In this document: positions 7,508-14,803 of the stretch, one piece after another
Position numbering within the stretch: position 1 is the stretch's first letter
How the letters are laid out: every line of letters begins with the position of its first letter
From: an uncultured Eubacteriales bacterium
GTDB taxonomy: Bacteria; Bacillota; Clostridia; Oscillospirales; Oscillospiraceae
Direction: 5' to 3'
Length of the DNA stretch: 15,895 bases
Assembly (NCBI GenBank): GCA_900321335.1
Contig: ONVR01000235.1
Location: forward strand, 1 to 15,895
Notes under the pieces: model-generated
Databases searched by the model: none
Told to the model about the DNA's origin: nothing
Seen by the model: the letters and a program-made list of their open reading frames with translations, nothing else
Position numbers and translations under genes: made by a program

Positions 7508-7608
7508 TTTGCGCAGGGGCGCCGGGTTTTCCCGGCTGAGATGCCGCTAATGGAGGCGGCAGTACCCTTTAACCTGATCCGGATCATGCCGGCGTAGGAA
7601 GCGACAAA
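7508..7608 (+). promoter_or_regulatory. TPP riboswitch (THI element) aptamer
   Basis: The conserved thi-box blocks are present in order: CAGGGGCGCCGGG, GGCTGAGATGCCG with the pyrimidine-sensing CTGAGA, ACCCTTTAACCTGATC, and GGATCATGCCGGCGTAGGAAGC. P1 can form between TTTGCGC (7508-7514) and GCGACAAA (7601-7608) with a bulged A. The aptamer sits directly after a promoter and before thiT-thiN, whose products import thiamine and make TPP, so it closes a feedback loop. Confidence 0.95.
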
Positions 7609-7628
7609 TACTGCCTATCGTTTTTCCT

Positions 7629-7669
7629 ACGGCCGTGCTGAGCGCAATCAGCACGGCTGTCGCTTTTTT
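7629..7669 (+). terminator. TPP-riboswitch-controlled transcription terminator
   Basis: A stem of about 13 bp including one G-U pair (7629-7641 with 7648-7660) and a short GCGCAA loop is followed, after three bases, by TTTTTT (7664-7669). An alternative hairpin pairs CGTAGGAA (7593-7600), at the 3' edge of the aptamer, with TTCCTACG (7624-7631). That hairpin overlaps the terminator's 5' arm and acts as the antiterminator. TPP binding, by holding P1 and the core, should free the terminator and shut off thiT-thiN. Confidence 0.88.
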
Positions 7670-7724
7670 GTCAGAAAAGCGGCGAACTCATGCCGCGAAA
7701 GCCGCGGAGAAAGGAAAAAACAAA

Positions 7725-8294
7725 ATGACAAAGACAACCTCAAACGTAAGACTTCTGGCCGAGAGCGCCGTTATGATCGCCCTGGCGCTGGTGCTGAACA
7801 TGATCGTGTTCTTCACCCTGCCCAACGGCGGCGAGGTGACGCTGTTTTCCATGCTGCCCATCCTGCTCATCGGCATCAAAAACGGGCCGAAATGGGGCTT
7901 CGGAACGGCTTTCGTCTATTCCGTGATCCAGCTTCTCCTGTCCCTTGCCAAGGTCATGGCCTGGGGGCTGTCTCCCACGGTGCTGATCATGTGCATGCTG
8001 TTTGATTATCTCATCGCCTATACCGTGCTGGGCGTTTCCGGCTTCTTCGGCGGCGGAGGCCGTCTCCGCGCCCTTCTGGGGGTGTGCCTGGGGATCGCTC
8101 TGCGGTTCGTGTGCCACTTCATCTCCGGTATCACCATCTGGGCTACCTGGGCCGACGGCTTTGCCTCCGTCATGCTGTACTCCCTGGGCTATAACGGCTC
8201 TTATATGCTGGCGGAGCTGGTGCTGACAGCCGTCGTCACGGCGTTGCTGCTGCAGATTCCCCAGATACGGAAGCTGCTGGATCTCCATGCGTAA
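7725..8294 (+). CDS. thiT: ThiT, thiamine-binding S component of an ECF transporter
   Basis: This is the membrane substrate-binding subunit for thiamine uptake (189 aa, about six hydrophobic helices), which works with the shared ECF energising module encoded elsewhere. The binding site is readable. Compared with Lactococcus ThiT numbering (from memory), H125, G129, W133, Y146 and N151 correspond to H131, G135, W139, Y152 and N157 with one constant offset of six. I chose the ATG at 7725 because AGAAAGG lies about 10 nt upstream. Earlier in-frame alternatives lie inside or just after the riboswitch terminator. Expression is controlled by the TPP riboswitch. The stop overlaps the thiN start by 8 nt, so the two proteins are translationally coupled. 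No thiamine biosynthesis gene is present, which fits a salvage route. Confidence 0.93.
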   Translation: MTKTTSNVRLLAESAVMIALALVLNMIVFFTLPNGGEVTLFSMLPILLIGIKNGPKWGFGTAFVYSVIQLLLSLAKVMAWGLSPTVLIMCMLFDYLIAYTVLGVSGFFGGGGRLRALLGVCLGIALRFVCHFISGITIWATWADGFASVMLYSLGYNGSYMLAELVLTAVVTALLLQIPQIRKLLDLHA

Positions 8295-8904
8295 GTGCAT
8301 CATCGTCGGCGGCGGAGATTTCTCCGCCGCCCTGCTGCCGGCAAGAGAGCCGGGGGATCTGCTGATCGCCGCGGACAGCGGTTATGCCGCCCTGACGGAC
8401 GCGGGGATCCTGCCGGATCTCTGCGTGGGGGACTTTGACTCGCTGGGAACGGTTCCGGCGGGGGACGGAGTGATTCGCCTTCCCGTGGTCAAGGACGACA
8501 CGGATACGGGCTATGCCGTCAAGCTGGGGCTGGAGCGGGGATACCGGACGTTCATGCTGCTGGGGGTGCTGGGCGGCAGGCGCTTTTCCCACTCCCTGGC
8601 GGCGGTGCAGATGCTGTCCTATCTGGCGGCCCGTGGGGCAAGAGGGGAGATCCTGGACGAGCGCTGCCGGATCACCGTGCTCGGAGCGGGGGCGCTGGAC
8701 TTTCCCGCCGGGTATGCCGGCGAGATCTCCGTTCTGGCCCTGTCCGACGAGGCGGTGGTCACGGAGACGGGGCTGTTTTATACCCTTGACCGGGCGGAGC
8801 TGACCAACACATTTCCCCTGGGGGTGAGCAATCACTTTACAGGCGCCCCGGCCCGCATCACCGTTCACGCGGGGACCGTGGCCGTGATCCTGGAACAGGC
8901 GTAA
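8287..8904 (+). CDS. thiN: Thiamine pyrophosphokinase
   Basis: This 205-aa cytoplasmic kinase transfers pyrophosphate from ATP to thiamine, giving TPP, the ligand of the upstream riboswitch. The catalytic signature is plain: AADSGYAAL (28-36), PDLCVGDFDSLG (43-54, metal-binding Asp49 and Asp51) and KDDTDTGYAVKLGLERG (69-85, with the expected DTD). The thiamine-binding C-terminal domain ends with FPLGVSNHF. One departure is visible: the usual GGRxDH motif reads GGRRFSH at 96-102, with an extra residue and Ser in place of Asp, while the His is kept. The start overlaps thiT by 8 nt. There is no clear terminator after the gene; a valS promoter begins 12 nt after the stop. Confidence 0.93.
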   Translation: MRKCIIVGGGDFSAALLPAREPGDLLIAADSGYAALTDAGILPDLCVGDFDSLGTVPAGDGVIRLPVVKDDTDTGYAVKLGLERGYRTFMLLGVLGGRRFSHSLAAVQMLSYLAARGARGEILDERCRITVLGAGALDFPAGYAGEISVLALSDEAVVTETGLFYTLDRAELTNTFPLGVSNHFTGAPARITVHAGTVAVILEQA

Positions 8905-8916
8905 AGCGGAAAAAGG

Positions 8917-8946
8917 TTGACAAACCACCGGACGGTGGATTATAAT
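8917..8946 (+). promoter_or_regulatory. valS: Sigma-A promoter TTGACA-18-TATAAT for valS, with a dyad in the spacer
   Basis: Both hexamers are perfect (8917-8922 and 8941-8946) with an 18-base spacer. The spacer holds CCACCG-GA-CGGTGG (8925-8938), a perfect 6-bp inverted repeat. This could be an operator or a short hairpin ending the thiN transcript, though no T-tract follows. Transcription should start near 8953 and yield a leader of about 270 nt. Confidence 0.85.
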
Positions 8947-8958
8947 ACACCATAATTC

Positions 8959-9206
8959 CACGATCACAGACAGACGAGGATCGGGAGCAGTACGGCGCAA
9001 ACAGGATCTCAGAGAGCGGATGGCCGGTGTAAATCCGCATTCTGCCCGCCGGAAGTCGCCCGTGAGTCCCGGCGGTGAAGTAGCGTCAGCCGTCGGCGCC
9101 CCGCCCCCGTTACGGGCTTTGAGTGCCGCGGTCCCGCCGCGGAATTCAGGTGGTACCGTGCGCTTTTCGCACCCTGAACGAGTTGGTTCAGGGTGCTTTA
9201 TTTTTT
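8959..9206 (+). promoter_or_regulatory. tRNA-Val T-box leader of valS
   Basis: This leader reads tRNA-Val charging and controls valS by antitermination. Stem I carries the AGAGAG element (9011-9016) and a specifier segment GGAA-GTC-GCC with the valine codon GTC at 9055-9057, which matches the downstream gene. The antiterminator is exact: TTCAGG (9145-9150) pairs with CCTGAA (9173-9178), GTGCG (9158-9162) with CGCAC (9168-9172), and the 7-nt bulge TGGTACC sits between them. The bulge starts TGGT, whose T would pair with the A discriminator of tRNA-Val. Uncharged tRNA-Val stabilises this form; otherwise the overlapping terminator forms. The 5' boundary is approximate. Confidence 0.95.
9169..9206 (+). 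terminator. T-box-controlled terminator before valS
   Basis: A perfect 11-bp stem, GCACCCTGAAC (9169-9179) with 9186-9196, is followed by TTTATTTTTT. Its 5' arm shares bases with the antiterminator, so the two structures exclude each other. Confidence 0.93.
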
Positions 9207-9225
9207 ACGGAAAGGAATGTTGGAT

Positions 9226-11841
9226 ATGAGAGAACTGCCGAAGGTTTACGATCCCCGGACAGTGGAGAAACGAATTTACGATATGTGGCTGGAGGGCGGT
9301 TACTTCAAGGGCGTCCGGGACCCGGAGAAAAAACCCTTCACCATCGTTATCCCGCCTCCCAACGTGACGGGACAGCTTCATCTTGGCCACGCCTTTGACG
9401 AGACGCTGCAGGACGTGCTGATCCGGGCAAAGCGGATGCAGGGCTACGCCGCCCTGTGGATCCCCGGCACGGACCACGCGGGCATTGCCACCCAGATCAA
9501 GGTGGAGGCGGAGCTCCGGAAGGAGGGGCTGACCCGCTACGACCTGGGCCGGGAGAAGTTTCTGGAGAAGGTCTGGCAGTGGAAAGAGAAGTACGGCGGC
9601 CGGATCATCGAACAGCTCAAGACTCTGGGCTGCTCCTGCGACTGGGACCGGCTGCGCTTCACCATGGACGAGGGCTGCTCCCGGGCTGTCCGGGAGGTGT
9701 TCGTGTCCCTGTACGAAAAGGGACTGATCTACAAGGGCAACCGGATCATCAACTGGTGCCCCCACTGCACCACCGCCCTGTCCGACGCGGAGGTGGAGCA
9801 CGAGGAAAAGGGCGGCCACTTCTGGCACATCAAATATAAACTCAAGGACTCCGACGAATACCTCGTCATCGCCACCACCCGGCCCGAGACCATGCTGGGC
9901 GATACGGGCATCGCCGTCAACCCGGAGGACGAGCGCTACGCCCACCTGGTGGGCAAGACGGCGATCCTGCCGCTGGTGGGACGGGAGCTGCCCATCGTGG
10001 CCGATGAATACGTGGACAGGGAGTTCGGCACCGGCTGCGTGAAGATGACCCCCTGCCACGATCCCAACGACTACGAGGTGGGCCTGCGCCACAATCTGGA
10101 GCAGATCCTGGTGCTGGACGAGAACGCGAAGGTCATCAACGGCGGCAAGTACAACGGCATGGACCGGTACGAGGCCCGGAAGGCCATCGTGGCCGACCTG
10201 GAGGAGCAGGGGCTTCTGGTCAAGGTGGAGGAGCACAGCCACAACGTGGGCACCTGCTATCGCTGCGGCACCGTGGTGGAACCCATGACCAGCCCCCAGT
10301 GGTTTGTAAAGATGGCGCCTCTTGCGAAGGAGGCTCTGGAGGTGGTCAACGACGGCCGGATCCGCTTCGTGCCGGAACGCTTCGTCAAGACCTACAACAA
10401 CTGGCTCAACAACGCCCACGACTGGTGCATCTCCCGTCAGCTCTGGTGGGGTCATCAGATCCCCGCCTGGTACTGCGACGACTGCGGCCACGTGACCGTG
10501 GCCCGGGAGGACCCCACCTGCTGCGAGCACTGCCACAGCGAGCATATCCACCGGGACGAGGACGTGCTGGACACCTGGTTCTCCTCCGCCCTGTGGCCCT
10601 TTGAGACCCTGGGCTGGCCGGAAAAGACGGAGGATCTGGCCTACTTCTATCCCACAAGCGTGCTGGTGACGGGTTACGATATCCTGTTTTTCTGGGTGGC
10701 CCGCATGATCCTCTCCGGCAACGAGCACATGAAGCAGGTGCCCTTCCGGACGGTGCTGTTCCACGGCCTGATCCGGGATTCCCAGGGCCGGAAGATGTCC
10801 AAATCCCTGGGCAACGGCGTGGATCCCATCGAGGTCATCGAGCAGTACGGCGCCGACGCTCTGCGCTTCAACATCATCACCGGCAACTCCCCCGGAAACG
10901 ATATGCGCTACTATCCCGAGCGGTGCGAGGCCATGCGGAACTTTGCCAACAAGATCTGGAACGCCTCCCGTTTCGTGATGATGAATCTGACCATTGAGAA
11001 AAACGAGCTGCCGGACAAGCTGGAGCTGGAGGACCGGTGGATCCTGTCCAAGCTCAACAGCCTGATCCGGGAGGTGACGGAAAACCTGGACAAGTTCGAG
11101 CTGGGCATCGCCGCCTCCAAGATCTACGACTTCATCTGGGACAGCTACTGCGACTGGTACATCGAGCTGACCAAGCCCCGTCTGAATGGGGACGACGAGC
11201 AGGCCAGGACCGGGGCCCAGAAGGTGCTGCTGTACGTGCTCACGGAGACCCTCAAGCTCCTGCACCCCTTCATGCCCTTTATCACCGAGGAGATCTGGCA
11301 GGCGCTGCCCCACGAGGGGGAGGTCCTCATGACCCAGTCCTATCCTGTCTGCAGCGAGGCGCTTGCCTTCCCCGAGGACGAGGCCAGATTTGAGAGCATC
11401 ATGTCCGCCATCAAGGCCATCCGCGCCCGCCGCAGTGAGATGAACGTGCCCCCCTCCCGGAAGGCACGGCTGATCATCGCAACGGCCCGGCCCGAGGTCT
11501 TTGAGACGGGTCGGGTGTACCTGTCCAAGCTGGCCTACGCCAGCGAGCTGGAGATCTCCCGGAACGCGCCGGAGGATCTGGACGGTCTGGTGGCTGTGGT
11601 CACCGACGGGGCCAAGCTGTATATGCCTCTGGCGGAGCTGGTGGATCTGGAGAAGGAGCGGGAGCGCATCCGCAAGGAGATCGAAAAGGCACAGGGAGAC
11701 CTGGCCCGGGCCGAGAGCAAGCTGGCAAACGAGAAGTTTACCGCCAAGGCGCCGGAGAACGTGGTCAACGCCGAGCGGGAGAAGGCCGCCAAGGCCAAAG
11801 CCCTCATCGCCAACCTCACCGAGAGTCTGAAGACTCTGTAA
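9226..11841 (+). CDS. valS: Valyl-tRNA synthetase
   Basis: This class I synthetase (871 aa, the usual length) charges tRNA-Val with valine in the cytoplasm. The HIGH-type motif HLGH is at residues 52-55 after PPPNVTGQ, and KMSKS at 523-527. Between them lie the CP1 editing domain ([15 protein letters not shown]) and cysteine-containing knuckles (CYRCG; CDDCGHV with CCEHC) that may bind zinc. The C-terminal 65 or so residues form the basic, charged coiled-coil arm that contacts tRNA. I chose ATG 9226 because AAAGGA (9211-9216) is 9 nt upstream. An in-frame ATG at 9217 would abut the ribosome binding site, and anything earlier lies in the T-box terminator. The gene is controlled by the T-box and ends at a bidirectional terminator. 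Confidence 0.98.
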   Translation: MRELPKVYDPRTVEKRIYDMWLEGGYFKGVRDPEKKPFTIVIPPPNVTGQLHLGHAFDETLQDVLIRAKRMQGYAALWIPGTDHAGIATQIKVEAELRKEGLTRYDLGREKFLEKVWQWKEKYGGRIIEQLKTLGCSCDWDRLRFTMDEGCSRAVREVFVSLYEKGLIYKGNRIINWCPHCTTALSDAEVEHEEKGGHFWHIKYKLKDSDEYLVIATTRPETMLGDTGIAVNPEDERYAHLVGKTAILPLVGRELPIVADEYVDREFGTGCVKMTPCHDPNDYEVGLRHNLEQILVLDENAKVINGGKYNGMDRYEARKAIVADLEEQGLLVKVEEHSHNVGTCYRCGTVVEPMTSPQWFVKMAPLAKEALEVVNDGRIRFVPERFVKTYNNWLNNAHDWCISRQLWWGHQIPAWYCDDCGHVTVAREDPTCCEHCHSEHIHRDEDVLDTWFSSALWPFETLGWPEKTEDLAYFYPTSVLVTGYDILFFWVARMILSGNEHMKQVPFRTVLFHGLIRDSQGRKMSKSLGNGVDPIEVIEQYGADALRFNIITGNSPGNDMRYYPERCEAMRNFANKIWNASRFVMMNLTIEKNELPDKLELEDRWILSKLNSLIREVTENLDKFELGIAASKIYDFIWDSYCDWYIELTKPRLNGDDEQARTGAQKVLLYVLTETLKLLHPFMPFITEEIWQALPHEGEVLMTQSYPVCSEALAFPEDEARFESIMSAIKAIRARRSEMNVPPSRKARLIIATARPEVFETGRVYLSKLAYASELEISRNAPEDLDGLVAVVTDGAKLYMPLAELVDLEKERERIRKEIEKAQGDLARAESKLANEKFTAKAPENVVNAEREKAAKAKALIANLTESLKTL

Positions 11842-11849
11842 AACGAGAA

Positions 11850-11885
11850 AAATCGCAGGCGCATATGCGCCTGCGATTTGTTTTT
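11850..11885. terminator. Bidirectional terminator between valS and the GNAT gene
   Basis: A perfect 30-nt palindrome (arms 11850-11864 and 11865-11879) is flanked by GTTTTT on the plus side and by an A-run (11848-11852) that gives a T-run on the minus strand. It lies 8 nt after the valS stop and 4 nt after the stop of the convergent acetyltransferase gene, so it should end both transcripts. Confidence 0.9.
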
Positions 11886-12408
11886 ACCATAGGTCACGAA
11901 ACGTCTCCGGCGTCAGCCGGTAGTCCACGCTGGAGCGGAGATTGCCCAGCTGATCGGTCCAGGAATTTTCGTTGATGCGGACCTGTTTGAACCCCAGAGA
12001 CTCATACACGTGCCGGGCCCGCCTGTTCTCCGGCGTTGTATCCAGTACAACCGCGTCGATTCCACGCTTCCACAGAGCCCGGATGAGCATACACAGAGCC
12101 CGGCGTCCCAGACCGTGCCCCTGACAGTCCGGCAAACAGATTTTAATGTCGATCTGCGCCGTGTTCCCGTCTTGCAGCCGGTAGGCCATCTCCCCGATGG
12201 GGCGGCCCTGATATTCCAGCATCAGCCGCCGCCGGGTATCATCCCCGTCTTCGGCGAGACTGCGGGCCACAGCTTCCGCTGTCGTGCCCACTCCTCGCGG
12301 GAACCCGGCGTGGGCCATCACGGCGCCGTCGTTCCACCAGTCGGCAAGGATGGCGGCGTCTGCAGGCCCTGCGTTTCGCAGCACAAGGCCGTCCTGCTGC
12401 AGCGCCAT
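11884..12408 (-). CDS. GNAT-family N-acetyltransferase (RimJ/RimL-like)
   Basis: This 174-aa protein should transfer an acetyl group from acetyl-CoA to an amine; the acceptor cannot be read. The acetyl-CoA pyrophosphate-binding motif is Q96-G-H-G-L-G101, preceded by the beta-4 strand IDIKICL. LDTTPENRRARHVYESLGFKQV is the typical C-terminal motif B, with the N/E-x-x-A-x-x-x-Y-x-x-x-GF pattern. The start ATG overlaps the upstream rrf2-type stop as TGATG, giving one shared base and likely translational coupling. A GGGGA stretch about 10 nt upstream could be its ribosome binding site. The gene is thus probably co-expressed with an Rrf2 regulator and under the same promoter. A much longer in-frame extension upstream overlaps the regulator and is not real. 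Confidence 0.85.
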   Translation of the reverse strand: MALQQDGLVLRNAGPADAAILADWWNDGAVMAHAGFPRGVGTTAEAVARSLAEDGDDTRRRLMLEYQGRPIGEMAYRLQDGNTAQIDIKICLPDCQGHGLGRRALCMLIRALWKRGIDAVVLDTTPENRRARHVYESLGFKQVRINENSWTDQLGNLRSSVDYRLTPETFRDLW

Positions 12409-12839
12409 CAGATCACGTAGTCCCCGGCGTCCCGGTCCTTGTTCATCAAATCGGCAATGGTAATGCCGTCCAGATACTCGTTGACCAGCCGGTCCAGCTC
12501 CTGCCACATGGACAGGGTCCGGCACTCCGACATCCGGGCGCAGGTGTTGCTGCTGCCCTCCAGACAGGCCACCGGCGCCAGAGAGCCCTCCGTCAGCCGG
12601 ATGATGCTGCCCACGGTGTACGAGTCGGGGCTTTTCGTCATGCGGTAGCCGCCGCCCTTGCCCCGCAGACCGGACAGGACCCCCGCCTGCACCAGGGATT
12701 TGAGAATGCTCTCCAGATATTTTTCCGAAATCTCCTGGCGGTTGGCGATCTCCTTGAGAGGAATGTAGCCGTCCGTCTGGTGCTCCGCCAGGTCGATCAT
12801 AACACGCAGGGCGTAGCGCCCCTTGGTGGATATTTTCAT
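12408..12839 (-). CDS. Rrf2-family transcriptional regulator with IscR-like cysteines
   Basis: This 143-aa winged-helix regulator begins MKISTKGRYALRVMIDLA, the classic Rrf2 N-terminus, followed by the helix-turn-helix region IPLKEIANRQEISEKYLESILKSL and the wing GLRGKGGGYRM. Three cysteines lie after the wing in a C-x7-C-x5-C arrangement within CLEGSSNTCARMSEC. In IscR and related proteins a cysteine trio at this place binds a [2Fe-2S] cluster, so iron-sulfur, redox or oxygen sensing is likely; cysteine-metabolism sensing (CymR-like) is less so. GGAGG lies about 8 nt before the ATG. The promoter carries a dyad that fits autoregulation, and a divergent FkbM gene lies within reach of the same region. 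No isc or suf gene is adjacent. Confidence 0.92.
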   Translation of the reverse strand: MKISTKGRYALRVMIDLAEHQTDGYIPLKEIANRQEISEKYLESILKSLVQAGVLSGLRGKGGGYRMTKSPDSYTVGSIIRLTEGSLAPVACLEGSSNTCARMSECRTLSMWQELDRLVNEYLDGITIADLMNKDRDAGDYVI

Positions 12840-12880
12840 CGTACCGCCTCCAACGATCTGCTTTGGATCCTGATAAAGCT

Positions 12881-12909
12881 ATTATACCACGGTTTTGGTA
12901 GGATTTCAA
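12881..12909 (-). promoter_or_regulatory. Sigma-A promoter TTGAAA-17-TATAAT for the rrf2-GNAT operon
   Basis: On the minus strand, -35 TTGAAA (12909-12904) and a perfect -10 TATAAT (12886-12881) are separated by 17 bases. The start would be near 12874, giving a leader of about 35 nt. Confidence 0.85.
12885..12900. promoter_or_regulatory. Candidate Rrf2 operator TACCA-N6-TGGTA
   Basis: A perfect 5-bp inverted repeat spaced by six bases covers the spacer and touches the -10 of the rrf2 promoter. Bound regulator would block its own promoter. The site ends about 20 bp from the divergent FkbM -35, so it could affect that promoter too. It is assigned by position and symmetry only. Confidence 0.4.
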
Positions 12910-12919
12910 TGCAATTTTC

Positions 12920-12948
12920 TGGACACCGCTCCGGAAAAATCGTATAAT
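12920..12948 (+). promoter_or_regulatory. Sigma-A promoter TGGACA-17-TATAAT for the FkbM-type gene
   Basis: The -35 TGGACA (12920-12925, one mismatch) and a perfect -10 TATAAT (12943-12948) are 17 bases apart. Transcription should start near 12955, so the in-frame TTG at 12953 cannot be the start codon. The promoter is back to back with the rrf2 promoter, the two -35 boxes being only 10 bp apart. Confidence 0.8.
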
Positions 12949-12994
12949 CACCTTGCACATGGCACACAGATCACAGAGAAAAGGGGGCGGACTC

Positions 12995-14083
12995 GTGGAG
13001 AACGGATCCTTATGGAAGCGCCTGAAAGAGGCGGATAAGCCCATCGTGCTCTACGGGATGGGAAACGGCGCCGACAAGGTGCTGGACCATATGGAAAAGC
13101 TGGCAATCTCCGCTGCGGGAGTTTTCGCAAGCGACGGCTTTGCCCGGCGCCAGATCTACCGGGGCTTTCCCGTGACCACCTACGGGGAAGCGAAGGCCCG
13201 TTTCGGCGCCATGATCGTGCTGGTGTGCTTCGGTTCCAGCCGCCCGGAGGTTTTGGAAAATATCCGGGCCATCGCCCGGGAGCAGGAGCTTTACGCCCCG
13301 GACGTGCCCGTGTACGGCGGGGGGATCTTTGACGAGGACTACCGGAACGCCCACCGGGAGGAGCTGGCGCGGGTGCGGCAGATGCTTGCCGACGAGCAGT
13401 CGGTGAAGACCTTTGACAGCGTCCTGGCGTATAAGCTTACGGGGAAGCCCGGGTATCTGACGGATTGCCAGACGATGCCGGAGGAGGCGTTTGCCAATAT
13501 CCTGTGCCTGACGGAGCACGAGTCCTATCTGGACCTGGGGGCCTTTACAGGGGACACCGTTGCCGGGTTTTTGAAGGCCACGGGCGGGAAATACGACCGG
13601 ATCATCGCCGTGGAGCCGGACCGAAAGAGCTTTGTCAGACTGATGAAAAACACGGCGGGACTGGAAAACTGCCGCCTGGTGAACTGCGGCGTGGGCAGCC
13701 GATACGAGACGGCGGCCTTTGCCGCCGGCGGGGGACGGAACGCCGCCCGGGCGGAGGAGGGGGAGCGGATCACCTTCGATACCGTGGACAATATCGTCCT
13801 GTCCCGGCCTGTGACCTATATCAAGATGGATGTGGAGGGACAGGAGGCCGCAGCCATCGCCGGAGCCGCCGGAACGATCCGCCGGTACAGGCCCAAGCTG
13901 CTGGTGTCGGCATACCACCGGAACGAGGACCTGTTTGCCCTGCCGCTTCAGGTGAAAGCCATCTGCCCGGACTACAGGGTCTATCTGCGGCACCATCCCT
14001 ATATCCCCGCCTGGGACACCAATTATTATTTTGTGCCGACAGATCCTCTCCGGTCTTGTCAAACGCATCGGACCGTGGTATGA
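12995..14083 (+). CDS. FkbM-family SAM-dependent methyltransferase with N-terminal Rossmann-like domain
   Basis: This 362-aa protein has two parts. The first 150 or so residues open with PIVLYGMGNGADKVLDHMEK, a nucleotide-binding-like fold often found before FkbM domains. The second half is a SAM-dependent methyltransferase: motif I is YLDLGAFTGDT (D180, G182, G186, D187), the acidic motif II residue is in VEPD (206-209), and TYIKMDVEGQEAAAI (K277, D279, E281) is the FkbM hallmark. Relatives methylate hydroxyls of polyketides, sugars or glycans; the acceptor here is unknown. I chose GTG 12995 because AAGGGGGCGG (12981-12990) gives strong spacing. An upstream in-frame ATG (12959) lies within a few bases of the predicted transcript start and lacks a ribosome binding site. 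No glycan cluster surrounds it. Its 3' end contains the thrH promoter. Confidence 0.85.
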   Translation: MENGSLWKRLKEADKPIVLYGMGNGADKVLDHMEKLAISAAGVFASDGFARRQIYRGFPVTTYGEAKARFGAMIVLVCFGSSRPEVLENIRAIAREQELYAPDVPVYGGGIFDEDYRNAHREELARVRQMLADEQSVKTFDSVLAYKLTGKPGYLTDCQTMPEEAFANILCLTEHESYLDLGAFTGDTVAGFLKATGGKYDRIIAVEPDRKSFVRLMKNTAGLENCRLVNCGVGSRYETAAFAAGGGRNAARAEEGERITFDTVDNIVLSRPVTYIKMDVEGQEAAAIAGAAGTIRRYRPKLLVSAYHRNEDLFALPLQVKAICPDYRVYLRHHPYIPAWDTNYYFVPTDPLRSCQTHRTVV

Positions 14084-14084
14084 T
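14056..14084 (+). promoter_or_regulatory. Sigma-A promoter TTGTCA-17-TATGAT for thrH
   Basis: The -35 (14056-14061) and -10 (14079-14084) lie inside the last codons of the FkbM gene, 17 bases apart. Transcription near 14091 gives a leader of about 31 nt, so thrH need not depend on the upstream gene. Confidence 0.72.
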
Positions 14085-14121
14085 CAGTACGGTAAATCAT
14101 AAAAGATACGGAGGCAGAACC

Positions 14122-14724
14122 ATGTATATTACCTGTTTGGATCTGGAAGGGGTACTGGTGCCGGAGATCTGGATCGCCTTTGCCGAGGCCAGCGGCATCC
14201 CCGAACTCAAGCGCACCACCCGGGACGAGCCGGATTACGACAAGCTCATGCGCTGGCGCCTGGGCATCCTCAAGGAGCACGGCCTGGGCCTTCAGGAAAT
14301 TCAGCAGACCATCGCCAAAATCGATCCCCTGCCCGGCGCCCGGGCATTTCTGGACCATCTGCGCTCCTTTACCCAGGTGATCATCATCAGCGACACCTTT
14401 GAGCAGTTTGCCACCCCCCTTATGGAAAAACTGGGCTGGCCGACCATCTTCTGCAATACCCTGGAGGTAGCGCCGGACGGGGAGATCACCGGGTTCAAAA
14501 TGCGCATCGACAACTCCAAGTACAACACGGTCAGAGCCCTCCAGTCCGTGGGCTTTGAGACCATCGCCAGCGGCGACAGCTATAACGACCTGGGGATGAT
14601 CCGGGCCAGCAAGGCGGGCTTTCTTTTCAAGAGCACGGACAAGATCAAGGCCGATAACCCGGATCTGCCCGCCTATGAGACTTACGACGAGCTCATGGCG
14701 GCCATCCGGCAGGCCATGGACTAA
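14122..14724 (+). CDS. thrH: ThrH-type phosphoserine phosphatase / homoserine phosphotransferase
   Basis: This 200-aa HAD-superfamily enzyme strongly resembles Pseudomonas ThrH, which dephosphorylates phosphoserine (last step of serine synthesis) and can pass the phosphate to homoserine. The N-terminus CLDLEGVLVPEIWIAFAE (5-22) is nearly that of ThrH, with nucleophile D7 and the family's D-x-E rather than D-x-D (E9). Motif II is S90-D91-T92, the motif III Lys is probably K133, and motif IV is GDSYND (151-156). The small cap domain lies at about residues 25-75. GGAGG 7 nt before the ATG gives a clear start. A terminator follows. In this context a serine role is most likely; the phosphotransferase activity is only inferred from the family. 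No other serine or threonine gene is nearby. Confidence 0.92.
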   Translation: MYITCLDLEGVLVPEIWIAFAEASGIPELKRTTRDEPDYDKLMRWRLGILKEHGLGLQEIQQTIAKIDPLPGARAFLDHLRSFTQVIIISDTFEQFATPLMEKLGWPTIFCNTLEVAPDGEITGFKMRIDNSKYNTVRALQSVGFETIASGDSYNDLGMIRASKAGFLFKSTDKIKADNPDLPAYETYDELMAAIRQAMD

Positions 14725-14803
14725 GCGGACGCGAAAAGTGTTGCCGTCTCTGCCGCTTCCGTGCCTGGGAGCGTAGCGTCGGCATGAGTTTGACAGTTGC
14801 CGG

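Noticed and set aside
7635..7724. Upstream start for thiT
   Set aside because: The extension begins within the riboswitch terminator and adds non-family residues; ATG 7725 has a ribosome binding site.
9020..9398. Small plus-strand open frames around the T-box and valS start
   Set aside because: They lie in conserved RNA structure or overlap valS out of frame, without ribosome binding sites.
9205..11313. 702-codon minus-strand open frame
   Set aside because: It is antisense to valS and has no recognisable domain.
12409..13044. N-terminal extension of the GNAT protein
   Set aside because: It would overlap the clearly recognisable Rrf2 gene in another frame and cross its promoter; the ATG at 12408 is the natural start.
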